Positions 17,343 to 26,528 of a stretch of DNA of 64,000 bases are shown here, piece by piece. The translations under genes were made by a program, and so were the position numbers. The notes beneath the pieces were generated by a model. That model did no database searches, had not been told where the DNA came from, and saw only the letters and a program-made list of their open reading frames with translations. Origin of the DNA: Halalkalibacter akibai JCM 9157 (GTDB taxonomy: Bacteria; Bacillota; Bacilli; Bacillales; Bacillaceae_D); assembly GCF_000513135.1 (NCBI RefSeq), contig NZ_BAUV01000023.1:1-64000 (forward strand). Reading direction: 5' to 3'. How positions within the stretch are numbered: the first letter of the stretch is position 1; the number at the start of each line of letters is the position of its first letter.

Positions 17343-17971
17343 ATCTCTCAAATGTTTACTTCGTCGTTTGCGGTTTATTTGTTATATATGCTACTAGGTG
17401 ATGGCGAGGTAGCACTTAAAATAGCAGTAGATGGGGTTTTGTTTATAGTGAGTTTTTTAATACAAAGAATATGGGTGTTTAAAATGCATGATGAAGAAAT
17501 TGGTGAGATGGGGTTAAGTGATTCATGCCTACCTGACTTTTTTATTACTTTTTCTCTCATTTCTTGGCTAGGGATGCTCGTTCACACTACACCTTTTATG
17601 AGAAACCAGATGTAGATTCCTCTCTAATGTGAGTGAAACAACTCTTTGATGAGATTGTAAAAGAAGGTTCAGATCCAGCCAGCCGAATGTAGTCTATTAC
17701 AGCCCAGAAAGTAAAGAGGATAGAGGCTATTTGCACTATGTTGTAAGATATGAGCAGCTTTCGGAGAGATTCGATATCGTAATTGATGTAGAAACAGTGA
17801 AACAGAAACGCAATTCGTGGAAAGATGAAGAAGTCTTATTACATCTTTGGAGTAGGGAAAGATGAACAAATTAGCAATTTTTTTTCTTCATTTGTTCATA
17901 CTAATCTTATCGAAGATATTTATCATATTCGTACTAATAGGGAGAAGCTTGACATAGTTCTAATCGAATAA
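17343..17971 (+). pseudogene. Gene debris: GtrA-like C-terminus and remains of an unknown gene
   Basis: The first frame (ATG 17352) contains DGVLFIVSFLIQRIWVFK, like the last helix of GtrA-family flippase-type membrane proteins, but the upstream helices are missing. It then runs into FITFSLISWLGMLVHTTPF. Further pieces follow in different frames: VKQLFDEIVKEGSDPA (17633-17680), VVYYSPESKEDRGYLHYVV (from about 17689 to TGA 17863) and DEQISNFFSSF...TNREKLDIVLIE (to TAA 17969). Frame changes go in both directions, so this is real decay rather than a single error. The last piece ends 15 bases before the sulfatase start. Confidence 0.5.
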
Positions 17972-17986
17972 ATTTAGGAGCGTAGC

Positions 17987-20065
17987 ATGAAAAATAACTT
18001 TAATTCTTGGATGATTGTGATTGTAGCGAATGTCATTATAGCTGTGCTCATTACAGGTATATTGTTAGGACTTTTATATCAATTAAATGTTGATGCAATT
18101 GTTGATTATGTTCAATTGAATACGAAAATATTTCTACTCATTACTTTTCTAATAAGTGGTTATGTAATGATCTTCAGCCAATTTCAGATCAATCTTGCGT
18201 TAAGGTTATTAGAAAACCCGAAGTACGGATTTTGGATCAAAAAAATCTACAGCTTCACCGTTTTATTCCTACTTGCCTTGACTCTTAATTTCACGTTGGA
18301 ATATTTTCAAGGGTTAAAAGAAATAGCAGGAACGATTGATTGGATTCAAATTAACACAAGGGTATTTCTGTTAGGTTCCTTTTACTTGTTCTTTATTGGA
18401 TTGTCTTTATTTGCACTAATAGGGAGGCTCTATGTAACTTCCCTGATTCTAGCCTTATCTGTGTTGACGCTTGGTGTTTTGCATGGTAATAAACTCCAAT
18501 TTTTAGGCGAGCCTTTGTACCCTTCTGATTTTACACAAATAGCCCACTTTACTGATGTACTTAAAATGGTTTCTGGGTACATCTCTCCTCAGTTAATGAT
18601 TTACAGTTTATTAGCTGTTTTAATAACCATTTTTGCTTATAAACAGCTCCAGGAGGTGAAGATTACACTTCTTAGTAGGGTTGTGGTTAGTTCCCTAGCA
18701 TTTTATATGGTTTTTGCCTTTACGTTTCACCCATCGAGCTTTATGAAGAAGGTAGTTGAAGACAATAATGTAAATATTATTCAGTGGAACCAATTAAAGA
18801 ATTATCAAAAAAATGGCTTTGTATTTGGTTATCTTTCGAACTTAAATCATGAGACCTTTGAAAAACCTGCCAATTACAATCGAAAAAAAATTCAGGAAAT
18901 TGCTCTCTCAATTTTGGCAGATGGAGGAAGTACTCCTGCTAGTTTCAGTGATAAAGGATATAAGCGCCCTAATATCATTTTTTTGATGAATGAGACTTTT
19001 TGGGATCCAACCAAACTAGATGTGTCGTTTAGCGAAGACCCAATGCCACATGTACGAAACTATATGAATGAACATACATCAGGATCGGTTTTAACTCCTA
19101 GTTTTGGTGGACAAACGGCAAATGTGGAATATGAGGCTTTAACTGGTTTCTCCATGAGTACACTTCAATCTGGAGCGGTACCTTATCAACAGCTTATAGA
19201 CAAAAAATCTTCTGTCCCATCGCTTGCTAGCATGTTAAAGACAAAGGGTTACAAGACTATTGCGCTTCACCCCTACAACAAAGCCTTTTATAAACGGGCA
19301 AGGGTGTACAAAGCATTTGGGTTCGATGACTTTATCAGCATTGAAGAAATGAAACATAAAGAAATATCGGGTAGTTATATTTCAGATGAGTCAGTAACGG
19401 ATGAGATAGTTATGCTACTAGAAGAAAGTAAACAACCGCTTTTTGTTCATGCGGTAACGATGCAAAATCATTTCCCGTATAGAACGGAACGCTATGATGA
19501 AAATACGATTGAAGTTAGTGGGTTAGAAAACGACTTGAAATCAGAGGTGGAAATTTACGCAGAAGGCATCAAGCAAGCAGATGCTGCAACGAATAAATTA
19601 ATAGAATTTGTCTCAACACTTGAAGAGCCAACCGTCATAGTTTTCTGGGGAGACCACCTCCCGATATTAGGACAGAATAAAGCAGTGTTTAAAGAATTGA
19701 ACTATGGAGATATTCTGAAGGAGGAAGAAGACTATCGGAGTTTTCATGAAACACCTTTATTTATGTATTCAAATGTAGACACAGAACGAAAAGACTTAAA
19801 CTCGATTAGTCCAGCGTTCATTGGGCCTACATTATTTGAGATCATGAACATGGATCTACCACCATATTATCAGTTTTTAGCAAAACTAAAGGGTGAAATC
19901 GCTGGACTAGCTGCAACAACTAAAATTGATCCTGAAGGGAAAGAAATCCTAAAATTAACCGAGAAGCAAGAAGAATTATTAAAGCAATATGAGATGCTTC
20001 AATATGATTTGTTGGTTGGAAAACAATATAGCTTGGAACTATTATTTGAAGAAACTATCGAATAG
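17987..20065 (+). CDS. LtaS-family phosphoglycerol transferase / sulfatase-fold membrane enzyme
   Basis: 692 residues with five or six N-terminal membrane helices (within about 9-245) and an extracellular sulfatase-fold domain (about 325-690). Recognisable sites are metal ligand Glu336 (IIFLMNETFWD), candidate nucleophile Thr377 (SFGGQTANVEYEALTG) and the late metal site FWGDHLP (about 555). LtaS-type enzymes move glycerol phosphate from phosphatidylglycerol onto a growing lipoteichoic acid or a glycolipid. The position of this copy outside the main cluster and its modest motif match mean that polymerase, primase or another phosphoglycerol transfer remain possible. ATG 17987 with TAGGAG upstream; single gene with its own terminator. 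Confidence 0.82.
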   Translation: MKNNFNSWMIVIVANVIIAVLITGILLGLLYQLNVDAIVDYVQLNTKIFLLITFLISGYVMIFSQFQINLALRLLENPKYGFWIKKIYSFTVLFLLALTLNFTLEYFQGLKEIAGTIDWIQINTRVFLLGSFYLFFIGLSLFALIGRLYVTSLILALSVLTLGVLHGNKLQFLGEPLYPSDFTQIAHFTDVLKMVSGYISPQLMIYSLLAVLITIFAYKQLQEVKITLLSRVVVSSLAFYMVFAFTFHPSSFMKKVVEDNNVNIIQWNQLKNYQKNGFVFGYLSNLNHETFEKPANYNRKKIQEIALSILADGGSTPASFSDKGYKRPNIIFLMNETFWDPTKLDVSFSEDPMPHVRNYMNEHTSGSVLTPSFGGQTANVEYEALTGFSMSTLQSGAVPYQQLIDKKSSVPSLASMLKTKGYKTIALHPYNKAFYKRARVYKAFGFDDFISIEEMKHKEISGSYISDESVTDEIVMLLEESKQPLFVHAVTMQNHFPYRTERYDENTIEVSGLENDLKSEVEIYAEGIKQADAATNKLIEFVSTLEEPTVIVFWGDHLPILGQNKAVFKELNYGDILKEEEDYRSFHETPLFMYSNVDTERKDLNSISPAFIGPTLFEIMNMDLPPYYQFLAKLKGEIAGLAATTKIDPEGKEILKLTEKQEELLKQYEMLQYDLLVGKQYSLELLFEETIE

Positions 20066-20114
20066 AGACTACAACTCAAAGATGAGAAGGTATCTTTGGG
20101 TTGTAGTCTTTATT
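20066..20114 (+). terminator. Terminator of the LtaS-family gene
   Basis: An 18-bp stem starting AGACTACAAC (20066-20083 with 20092-20109), one mismatch, then CTTTATT. It starts at the base after the stop codon. Confidence 0.85.
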
Positions 20115-20162
20115 ACTTACTGAATCAATGAATTTATGAAAAAATCATTCTCGTACTTTTAC

Positions 20163-20191
20163 TTAAATCCATTGCTTTTATAAGATATAAT
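20163..20191 (+). promoter_or_regulatory. Candidate sigma-A promoter for the subtilase-CWB2 gene
   Basis: TTAAAT (20163-20168), a 17-base spacer and a perfect TATAAT (20186-20191), about 54 bases before the start codon. The -35 is weak. Confidence 0.45.
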
Positions 20192-20244
20192 AGTAGGAAT
20201 AGTGTTAGATATCATTACAATTTAGGTAAAGGAGATTAGCACAA

Positions 20245-22305
20245 ATGAGTATAATTAAATCTACATATAGATGGCTTTTCATATTTATATTGATCTGTAT
20301 GATTTATATACAAACGACCTCGTTCGCATCCTCTGAAGAGTCAAATCATGAAGAAGTCATTGTTGTTTATAATACAGAGGCTGGAAAAAAACTAGTTGAT
20401 GAACTCGCTCTAGAAATTGAACATCAATTTGAATGGATTCCAGCAGTCGTAGGGGTTTTCCGAAAAGAAGACCTCGCTTTATTAAGAAATAACCGTCATA
20501 TAGATAAAATTGAAGAGAATAGTGTTTATACATTAGAAGAAACGTTAGTTGATGTAGTACCAACTTTGCAAGATCATGGGGTATTTCAGACAACGCAGTC
20601 GCAGTGGAATATTCACGCGGTTAAAGCGAAGAAAGCATGGGATGAAGGAGTGACCGGAAAAGGGGTTAGAATTGCTGTTGTAGACACAGGGATTTCTCCC
20701 CACCCACAGCTAAATATTTTTGGTGGAGTATCGACCCTTGATTATACGACTTCCTGGTCTGATGATAATGGACATGGTACTCATGTTGCTGGAACAATTG
20801 GAGCTAGGAATCTAAATAATCGTGTAATAGGGGTAGCTCCTGAAGCACAACTGTTTGCAGTCAAAGCGTTAAATAAAGATGGGATAGGTAGCCTTCGCTC
20901 CATTATGCAGGCGATAGAATGGTCGATCGCGAATCAAATGGATATTATTAACTTTAGTTTGGGTACGAATCAAGCATCGGAAATACTAGAAGAGTTGTTG
21001 AATCAAGCTCAAGAGAAAGGCATTCTTATTGTCGGGGCTAGTGGTAATACAGGAAATGCACAAGGAACGGATAACAGTGTAAGTAGTCTAGCTAAATATG
21101 AACCAGTTATTGCTGTTGGAGCAGTTAGCCAGGAATTAAAACGTGCTTCGTTCTCCTCAACAGGAAAAGAGGTTGAATTTTCAGCTCCGGGTGTGGAGAT
21201 ATTTAGTACATATTTAAATGGACAGTATGCAGTTGCTAATGGAACCTCACAAGCCACTCCGCATATTTCTGGTATCTTAGCTCTATTAAAGCAAAAATAC
21301 CCTACACTCACAAACAAGGAGCTACGAAGCAAGCTACAGGAATACGCACTTGATTTAGGGCTGTCAGGTAGAGATAGCTGGTATGGGTATGGATTCGTTG
21401 TGTACTCGAATCATCAAACGCCTAAGGTGTCTAGGATAGAAGGGGTAAATTTATATGAAACATCAGCCTTAGTCAGTAAAGAGGGATGGACACAATCTGA
21501 TTATGTGATTATGTCTCGGGGCGATCGATTTCAAGACGCCCTTGCAGGAGTTCCTTTAGCAGCAAAATATGACGCTCCATTACTTTTATCCCGTAATAAC
21601 CGATTAGATCAAGTTACAAAGAATGAACTCGCAAGATTGGGTGCGAAAAAAGTGATCATTCTAGGAGGGCATCTGGCAATAGATCCGATTGTTGATCAAC
21701 AAATTAAACAATTAGGAATTAAAGTTGAGAGAATAGCGGGAGCCAATGCACATGAAACAGCAGAACTAATATCAAAAAAAGTTGCGCCAAATGGGTCTTA
21801 CCATGCCATCATTGTAAGTGATACAAGATTTCAGGATGCTCTGTCGGTCGCATCCTATGCAGGTGTAAGAGGGATTCCTATCTTATTAGCAAATACCAAA
21901 ACCGTACCTAAAGCGACCGAAAGAGCTATCCAGCATTTGGGTGTTCAAGAAACACTTGTAATCGGAGGAGAGCTAGCGATTACAGATGATGTAGCAAATC
22001 GACTTCCAAAACATGAAAGATTATCTGGGAGAACGAGGTTTGATACAAATATTAAAGCCTTTCAATACTTTGCTCCACCTACAGATAAGGTCTATATAGC
22101 CACTTCGGAGAGATTTCAAGATGGCTTATCAGGAGCTGCTTTGGCAGCCAAAGAAAATGTAGGGGTTCTATTAGTTGGTAATTCTTTGCATAACATAACT
22201 AAAGACAACCTAGTTTATACAGACTATAATCAAATAAAGGTATTAGGAGGGGAATTAGCTATAAACGCAAATGTATACAAAGAGATAAAACGATTAGTCG
22301 AGTAA
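20245..22305 (+). CDS. Secreted subtilisin-like protease with three CWB2 cell-wall-binding repeats
   Basis: 686 residues: signal peptide (about 1-28), I9-like propeptide (about 36-98), S8 catalytic domain with Asp147 (VAVVDTGIS), His177 (DDNGHGTHVAG) and Ser335 (NGTSQATPH), then three cell-wall-binding type 2 repeats (about 392-686; RGDRFQDALAGVPLAAK is typical). The Ser motif has Gln where Met is usual (GTSMA). CWB2 triplets bind anionic wall polymers, so the enzyme should stay on the wall and may process surface proteins. Its repeats are most like those of the GH73 protein at 56.3-58.4 kb. ATG with AAAGGAGA upstream. Confidence 0.92.
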   Translation: MSIIKSTYRWLFIFILICMIYIQTTSFASSEESNHEEVIVVYNTEAGKKLVDELALEIEHQFEWIPAVVGVFRKEDLALLRNNRHIDKIEENSVYTLEETLVDVVPTLQDHGVFQTTQSQWNIHAVKAKKAWDEGVTGKGVRIAVVDTGISPHPQLNIFGGVSTLDYTTSWSDDNGHGTHVAGTIGARNLNNRVIGVAPEAQLFAVKALNKDGIGSLRSIMQAIEWSIANQMDIINFSLGTNQASEILEELLNQAQEKGILIVGASGNTGNAQGTDNSVSSLAKYEPVIAVGAVSQELKRASFSSTGKEVEFSAPGVEIFSTYLNGQYAVANGTSQATPHISGILALLKQKYPTLTNKELRSKLQEYALDLGLSGRDSWYGYGFVVYSNHQTPKVSRIEGVNLYETSALVSKEGWTQSDYVIMSRGDRFQDALAGVPLAAKYDAPLLLSRNNRLDQVTKNELARLGAKKVIILGGHLAIDPIVDQQIKQLGIKVERIAGANAHETAELISKKVAPNGSYHAIIVSDTRFQDALSVASYAGVRGIPILLANTKTVPKATERAIQHLGVQETLVIGGELAITDDVANRLPKHERLSGRTRFDTNIKAFQYFAPPTDKVYIATSERFQDGLSGAALAAKENVGVLLVGNSLHNITKDNLVYTDYNQIKVLGGELAINANVYKEIKRLVE

Positions 22306-22321
22306 ATAAACATTTAATAAT

Positions 22322-22359
22322 AAAAGCAAAGTGTTAGCATAAGCACACTTTGCTTTTTA
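22322..22359 (+). terminator. Terminator of the subtilase-CWB2 gene
   Basis: AAAAGCAAAGTGT / ACACTTTGCTTTT stem followed by a T-run. Confidence 0.88.
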
Positions 22360-22460
22360 GTTCTGGAGATTTTAGTAGGGATAAAGCAAAATGTTGATTG
22401 AAAAATGCTAAATAATAAAGTTGTTATAAAGGTTTGAACATACAGCACATATTACGTTCA

Positions 22461-22577
22461 TTAGCTAGGGAGAAGCGATGCAATCAAACGAATCCAACCG
22501 TATATAACGATCCAAAGAGGGATACTAAGTAAAACAGCCCAAGTGATTCCGATGACGATGTCGCAATCCTCACTCAT
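22461..22577 (-). CDS. 38-residue membrane micropeptide
   Basis: On the minus strand, ATG (22575-22577) follows AAAGGAGG with 6-base spacing. The peptide starts MSEDCDIVIG, has one long hydrophobic segment (ITWAVLLSIPLWIVIYGWI) and ends with RLIASLLPS. It is alone on its strand between two plus-strand genes. The strong RBS and the clean acidic-start/helix/basic-turn layout support a real gene; no family is recognised. Confidence 0.6.
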   Translation of the reverse strand: MSEDCDIVIGITWAVLLSIPLWIVIYGWIRLIASLLPS

Positions 22578-22760
22578 ATAAGCCTCCTTTAATGTGACTA
22601 TCTTTATCTTATGCGTTCATTGTTAAGGAAGAGTGAATTACATGTAATGAATTGTAAAGAAGGATGGAAGAGGCTCACTAGCAGTTCATTATTAACATTC
22701 GTTTAACATAAAAAAATGCGTTATACTAGCTTTATAGGATTGCTTAAAAGGGAGGCAGTA

Positions 22761-23627
22761 ATGAAGAATTTATTAATGATGATTAGCATTAGCTGGTTAT
22801 TAGTATTATCAGCTTGTATGAGTGAAAAAGTGCTGGAACAAGAACAAATTGAATATCCAGTTGAAGAGCAGACTGATGAACAGGTAGAAGAAATAGAAGA
22901 TGAATCTTATCAAGACACTGAAGAACAAATAGAGGAAGTTGAAGAAGAACAAACAGAAGAAGTCTCTGTTCTCACCGAGGAAGAAGCCGTACAATTTGTC
23001 ATTGGCGTGGAAAAGAAGGCTGTAGAAATTTTATCGAACAGCTTTGAAATGGGAGAAGAGGAACTAGTCTTTCAAGATACATTCGAGGAGTTAACTTCAC
23101 AGCTTGCAGAAGTATATTCAACAAATATGATTGAAGGTAAGTTTAAACAAATCTATGAAAAGCCACGTCGTTTTTTTGAGCCTATTCATGAGTTTCCTTT
23201 GGCGCAACCAATCGTCCCAGAAAATCAAGTTGTCATCTATTCTGAGGAAGAAATGGTTGTATATACGCAACCTGTGGTCAATGGAGAAGAGAATTATATC
23301 TATCAATATGTATTAGCTGTGGAAGATCATAAGTGGAAGATTAAAGACGAGAAAAAGTACTTATCACCAATTGGAGCTGAGACCGCGGTCCGACATGTAT
23401 CAAAGCTACATGATTCCGAAATTAATGTGGTCTTTGATGGACCACAACATTTAGAGGATCATATCAACATGTTAGAAGCTGAAGATTCCTTTCTTGTTCA
23501 CGTATACGTACTAAATGAGCAGAATGTTTCTATCACGTTAGGTTGGTATACTGTTGACCCGGTAACGAGAATCGTTTATGAGTTAAACTTACTAGAAAAT
23601 GAATATGAGGAAATTGGCACATACTAA
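22761..23627 (+). CDS. Glu-rich lipoprotein with a C-terminal PepSY-like segment
   Basis: 288 residues. ATG 22761 is chosen because GGGAGG (22750-22755) precedes it and a lipoprotein signal follows at once (lipobox LSAC, Cys about 19); the frame is open back to 22716 but without such signals. After the lipid anchor comes a Glu/Gln-rich linker (about 25-75), a globular part, and a C-terminal segment with the pattern VHVYVLN...LGWYTVDPVT. That end resembles the end of the exported protein at 24820-25308, so both may share a PepSY-like fold. Function unknown; it is exposed on the outer face of the membrane. Confidence 0.72.
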   Translation: MKNLLMMISISWLLVLSACMSEKVLEQEQIEYPVEEQTDEQVEEIEDESYQDTEEQIEEVEEEQTEEVSVLTEEEAVQFVIGVEKKAVEILSNSFEMGEEELVFQDTFEELTSQLAEVYSTNMIEGKFKQIYEKPRRFFEPIHEFPLAQPIVPENQVVIYSEEEMVVYTQPVVNGEENYIYQYVLAVEDHKWKIKDEKKYLSPIGAETAVRHVSKLHDSEINVVFDGPQHLEDHINMLEAEDSFLVHVYVLNEQNVSITLGWYTVDPVTRIVYELNLLENEYEEIGTY

Positions 23628-23630
23628 ATG

Positions 23631-23661
23631 AAAACGCTGGCGTTAAGCCCAGCGTTTTCTT
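23631..23661 (+). terminator. Terminator of the lipoprotein gene
   Basis: AAAACGCTGG / CCAGCGTTTT stem, then CTT. Confidence 0.8.
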
Positions 23662-23936
23662 AACCAACACAGTTTTAATCATGAATCACTGCAGATGTCT
23701 CCCTACTAGAAAAAGAATTGTATCAGTAAATAGATTTGAGGACAATAGAAAATATCTTACTCAATAAACATAAGTGTGAAACAAAACAATAAACTTAAGC
23801 TAATTTCTTGTTAGGTACTACTACATTCTATTTAATATTCTAGAAAACTATAATAAATAGAGAAAAGCTTAGTGCAAGTGTGTTCGAAAAGCTTAGATGG
23901 GTATGGTTTTTCCTGGAGGAATAGGGAGTAAATGAA
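23662..23936. other. Intergenic stretch before the cmk relic
   Basis: No ORF with an RBS. GGAGG at 23914-23918 and AGGGAG at 23922-23927 lie just ahead of the degenerate cmk start, so the RBS region of that gene appears to survive. Confidence 0.45.
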
Positions 23937-24623
23937 ATGCAAAAGGATTTAAATGCAGCTATTGATGGACCAGCGGGTGTGCGGGTAAAGTACAGTAGCA
24001 AAAATTAGTGGACGACCAATTATCTTACTTTTACATAGATACTGGAGCGATGTATCGTGCGGTTGTCCATGCAGCGTTGATAGAAGGTGTAAATGTGAAA
24101 GATGAGGACTCTTAAAAAAAACTCACTTGAAGGTGGAACAATCGATTAACTTAATTAAGTAGATAATGAGGTAACCGTTTTACTAAACGGTCAAGATATT
24201 GCTGGAAATATCAGAACGGTTGAAGTCAGCAAGCAGGTTCCATTTGTGGTGATTTATAAATTGGTTCGCGTTATAATAATGGTAGAGCGCCAGAGACAGT
24301 TAGCGGAGAAGGGTCATACAGTCCTAGATGGACGTGATATTGGTACGCATGTACTACCAGATGCTAAAGTTAAAGTGTTTTTAACAGCTTCTGTTGATAT
24401 ACGAGCAAAGAGGCGTCATGAGGAACTTCTACGAAAGGGTTATCCTTCGAATCTAGAGGAGTTAAAAAGGGAGATCGCTAATCGGGATGAGTTAGACTCG
24501 ACTCGTGCCTTTGCTCCACTTTGTAAGGCAAAAGGTGCGAAAGAAATTGATACAAGCTCTTTATCAATTGATGAAGTGGTAACGGCGATTATTGATCTAG
24601 TAGAAGAGTCAATTCTCATATAA
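23937..24623 (+). pseudogene. cmk: Degenerate cytidylate kinase gene
   Basis: Pieces of CMP kinase appear in order: N-terminus AAIDGPAG with a wrecked P-loop (the GKST region is frameshifted), DDQLSYFYIDTGAMYRA and an adjoining VVHAALIEGVNV, TAA at 24114-24116, NEVTVLLNGQDIAGNIRT, then a long intact C-terminal frame from 24246 (VERQRQLAEKGHTVLDGRDI, RRHEELLRKGYP, REIANRDELDSTRAF) to 24623. At least four frame changes and stops lie in the first 300 bases, and the lost P-loop rules out activity. An essential intact cmk must exist elsewhere. In Bacillus cmk lies a few genes upstream of gpsA, and gpsA follows here too, so this may be a duplicated and decaying cmk-gpsA segment. Confidence 0.85.
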
Positions 24624-24819
24624 TTCATAGTGCTATTGAGATGATATAGAAATTTTAGAATTTATGTCAAACTTATGGCTGGTAAATTCAATCGGTATCT
24701 TCATAAAATCAAAATTGGAAATGATTATGAAGGAATGATTTTTTTGTCGAGATATGGTACTCTGTAATTAAAAGATGCTCATGACAAGCTTATAACTATT
24801 TAATTTAGGGGGAAACACT

Positions 24820-25308
24820 ATGAAAGTAATGTTAGTGACTGCACTTGCTTCTGTTGTTCTTATTTTTGGATTTAGCCAATTTTCATTCGGTAATGATGTC
24901 GACACGTCTGAAGAAGTTGAAATTGAAGAAGAAGTGATTTCAGAAGAGGAACTTGAGGCTAAAGAAAAAGCCGAGAAAAATGTTGAAGTAGTTGAAGAAG
25001 AAACGGAAGAATTGGTTGAAGAAGAATTAGTTGAAGTTGAAGCGACTGAAGCGGTTGTTGAGATTGAGGAAACTGAAGAATCAAAAGACGAGAACCTAAC
25101 AGATGTAGAAAAAGCAATAAAGAGATTAAAAGAATATCTAGAGATCGAAAATGATGAGGAAATTCATATTGAAGTAGACCATGAGGAAAATGGTAAATAC
25201 TATATTCAAGTTTTTGACATTGAGATTGTTAATGGTGTAGGCCATACGGTTACAAGAGGTTGGTACATCGTTGATAAAGAAACTGGAAAAGTTGAATCGG
25301 TACTTTAA
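24820..25308 (+). CDS. Exported Glu-rich protein with PepSY-like C-terminus
   Basis: 162 residues: signal peptide (about 1-24), a strongly acidic low-complexity region (about 27-90, mostly Glu and Val), then a compact C-terminal domain (about 92-162) ending HTVTRGWYIVDKETGKVESV. That end matches the PepSY-like pattern and the end of the lipoprotein at 22761-23627. ATG preceded by AGGGGGA. The acidic linker probably keeps the domain away from the membrane. Function unknown. Confidence 0.7.
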   Translation: MKVMLVTALASVVLIFGFSQFSFGNDVDTSEEVEIEEEVISEEELEAKEKAEKNVEVVEEETEELVEEELVEVEATEAVVEIEETEESKDENLTDVEKAIKRLKEYLEIENDEEIHIEVDHEENGKYYIQVFDIEIVNGVGHTVTRGWYIVDKETGKVESVL

Positions 25309-25316
25309 TTAATTAA

Positions 25317-25414
25317 GGGTGGCTCGTACGTTTTTAATCTAAGTTTTTACAGTAAGGTCGGACAAACTATACCGATTTGTTGTACTTAGGTTAGAATGAC
25401 GAGTTACCCTTTTT
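25317..25414 (+). terminator. Long-loop terminator-like hairpin
   Basis: GGGTGGCTCGT (25317-25327) pairs with ACGAGTTACCC (25399-25409) through two G-U pairs, followed by T5. The long loop is unusual and could instead be a leader structure of gpsA. Confidence 0.4.
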
Positions 25415-25456
25415 GTATGTGTGAAGAAACAATGACAATTGATTTAGGAGGAAAAC

Positions 25457-26473
25457 ATGAATAATCATATGAAAATGGCTGTACTAGGTTCTGGTAGTTG
25501 GGGGACCGCCCTTTCTCTTGTTTTAGCTGATAATCATATAGAGGTGAACCTTTGGGGACACAACCCAGCAATTATTGATGAAATAAATGAACAACATTCC
25601 AATACAACTTATTTGCCGAATGTTGAACTCCCATCATTAATTAAAGGCTACTCTGATTTAGAAGAAGCTCTTAAAGAAGTAAATACAATCTTGCTCACCG
25701 TCCCAACAAAGGCTATTCGCGATATTGTAAAAAAAGTTAGTAAGTTGTTGATCAATCCAGTAACCATTATTCATGCTAGTAAAGGAATTGAGCCAGGTAC
25801 GTATAAGAGGATTTCAGAGATGATCAAGGAAGAAATGCCTAGTCACTTACTAACTGAGGTAGTTGTCTTATCAGGACCTAGTCATGCTGAAGAAGTTAGC
25901 TTAAGACAACCAACAACGGTAACGGCTGCAGCAAGTCAACTTAAAGTTGCTGAATATGTACAAAAGCTGTTTATGAATGCTAATTTCAGAGTATATACGA
26001 ATACAGATGTCATAGGTGTTGAGTTAGGTGGTGCGTTAAAGAATATTATCGCACTTGGAGCGGGGCTTAGTGATGGTCTTGGATATGGGGACAATGCTAA
26101 AGCTGCCCTAATGACACGCGGGTTAGCTGAAATCACAAGGCTTGGAAGTGAACTAGGAGCAAACCCAATAACCTTCTCTGGCTTAACAGGTATAGGTGAT
26201 TTAATTGTAACATGTACAAGTACACATAGTAGAAATTGGCGTGCTGGTAACCTCCTTGGCCAAGGAAAAAGCCTAGAGGATGTTCTAGATAACATTGGAA
26301 TGATTGTGGAAGGGGTAAGAACTACTGAAGCAGTCTTTCACTTAGCCAAAAAATTAGAGGTCGAGATGCCAATTACGGCAGCGATCTATGATGTATTATT
26401 TAATGGAAAAGAAGCGAAAGTAGCAGTGGATGAACTAATGGCTCGAACGGGTAAAAGAGAAACGATTAATTGA
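25457..26473 (+). CDS. gpsA: NAD(P)H-dependent glycerol-3-phosphate dehydrogenase
   Basis: 338 residues, full family length. It reduces dihydroxyacetone phosphate to sn-glycerol 3-phosphate in the cytoplasm. Visible are the nucleotide-binding VLGSGSWGTA (about 9-18), the GPSHAEEV loop, the catalytic-lysine segment ELGGALKNIIALGAG, GDNAKAALMTRG, and the C-terminal LTGIGDLIVTCTSTHSRN. All look intact. ATG with TAGGAGG upstream. Glycerol 3-phosphate feeds both phospholipid and, through TagD, CDP-glycerol synthesis, which fits the neighbouring polymer locus. It follows a broken cmk, so it may be a second copy kept for wall polymer supply; only the whole genome can show that. Confidence 0.95.
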   Translation: MNNHMKMAVLGSGSWGTALSLVLADNHIEVNLWGHNPAIIDEINEQHSNTTYLPNVELPSLIKGYSDLEEALKEVNTILLTVPTKAIRDIVKKVSKLLINPVTIIHASKGIEPGTYKRISEMIKEEMPSHLLTEVVVLSGPSHAEEVSLRQPTTVTAAASQLKVAEYVQKLFMNANFRVYTNTDVIGVELGGALKNIIALGAGLSDGLGYGDNAKAALMTRGLAEITRLGSELGANPITFSGLTGIGDLIVTCTSTHSRNWRAGNLLGQGKSLEDVLDNIGMIVEGVRTTEAVFHLAKKLEVEMPITAAIYDVLFNGKEAKVAVDELMARTGKRETIN

Positions 26474-26485
26474 ATGTTTAGAAAC

Positions 26486-26525
26486 AAAGAAAGAGCCCTT
26501 ATGCTATCGATGGCTCTTTCTTTGT
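26486..26525. terminator. Terminator after gpsA
   Basis: AAAGAAAGAGCC / GGCTCTTTCTTT stem with a 13-base loop. It is T-rich on both sides, so it may also serve the minus strand. Confidence 0.8.
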
Positions 26526-26528
26526 TAG

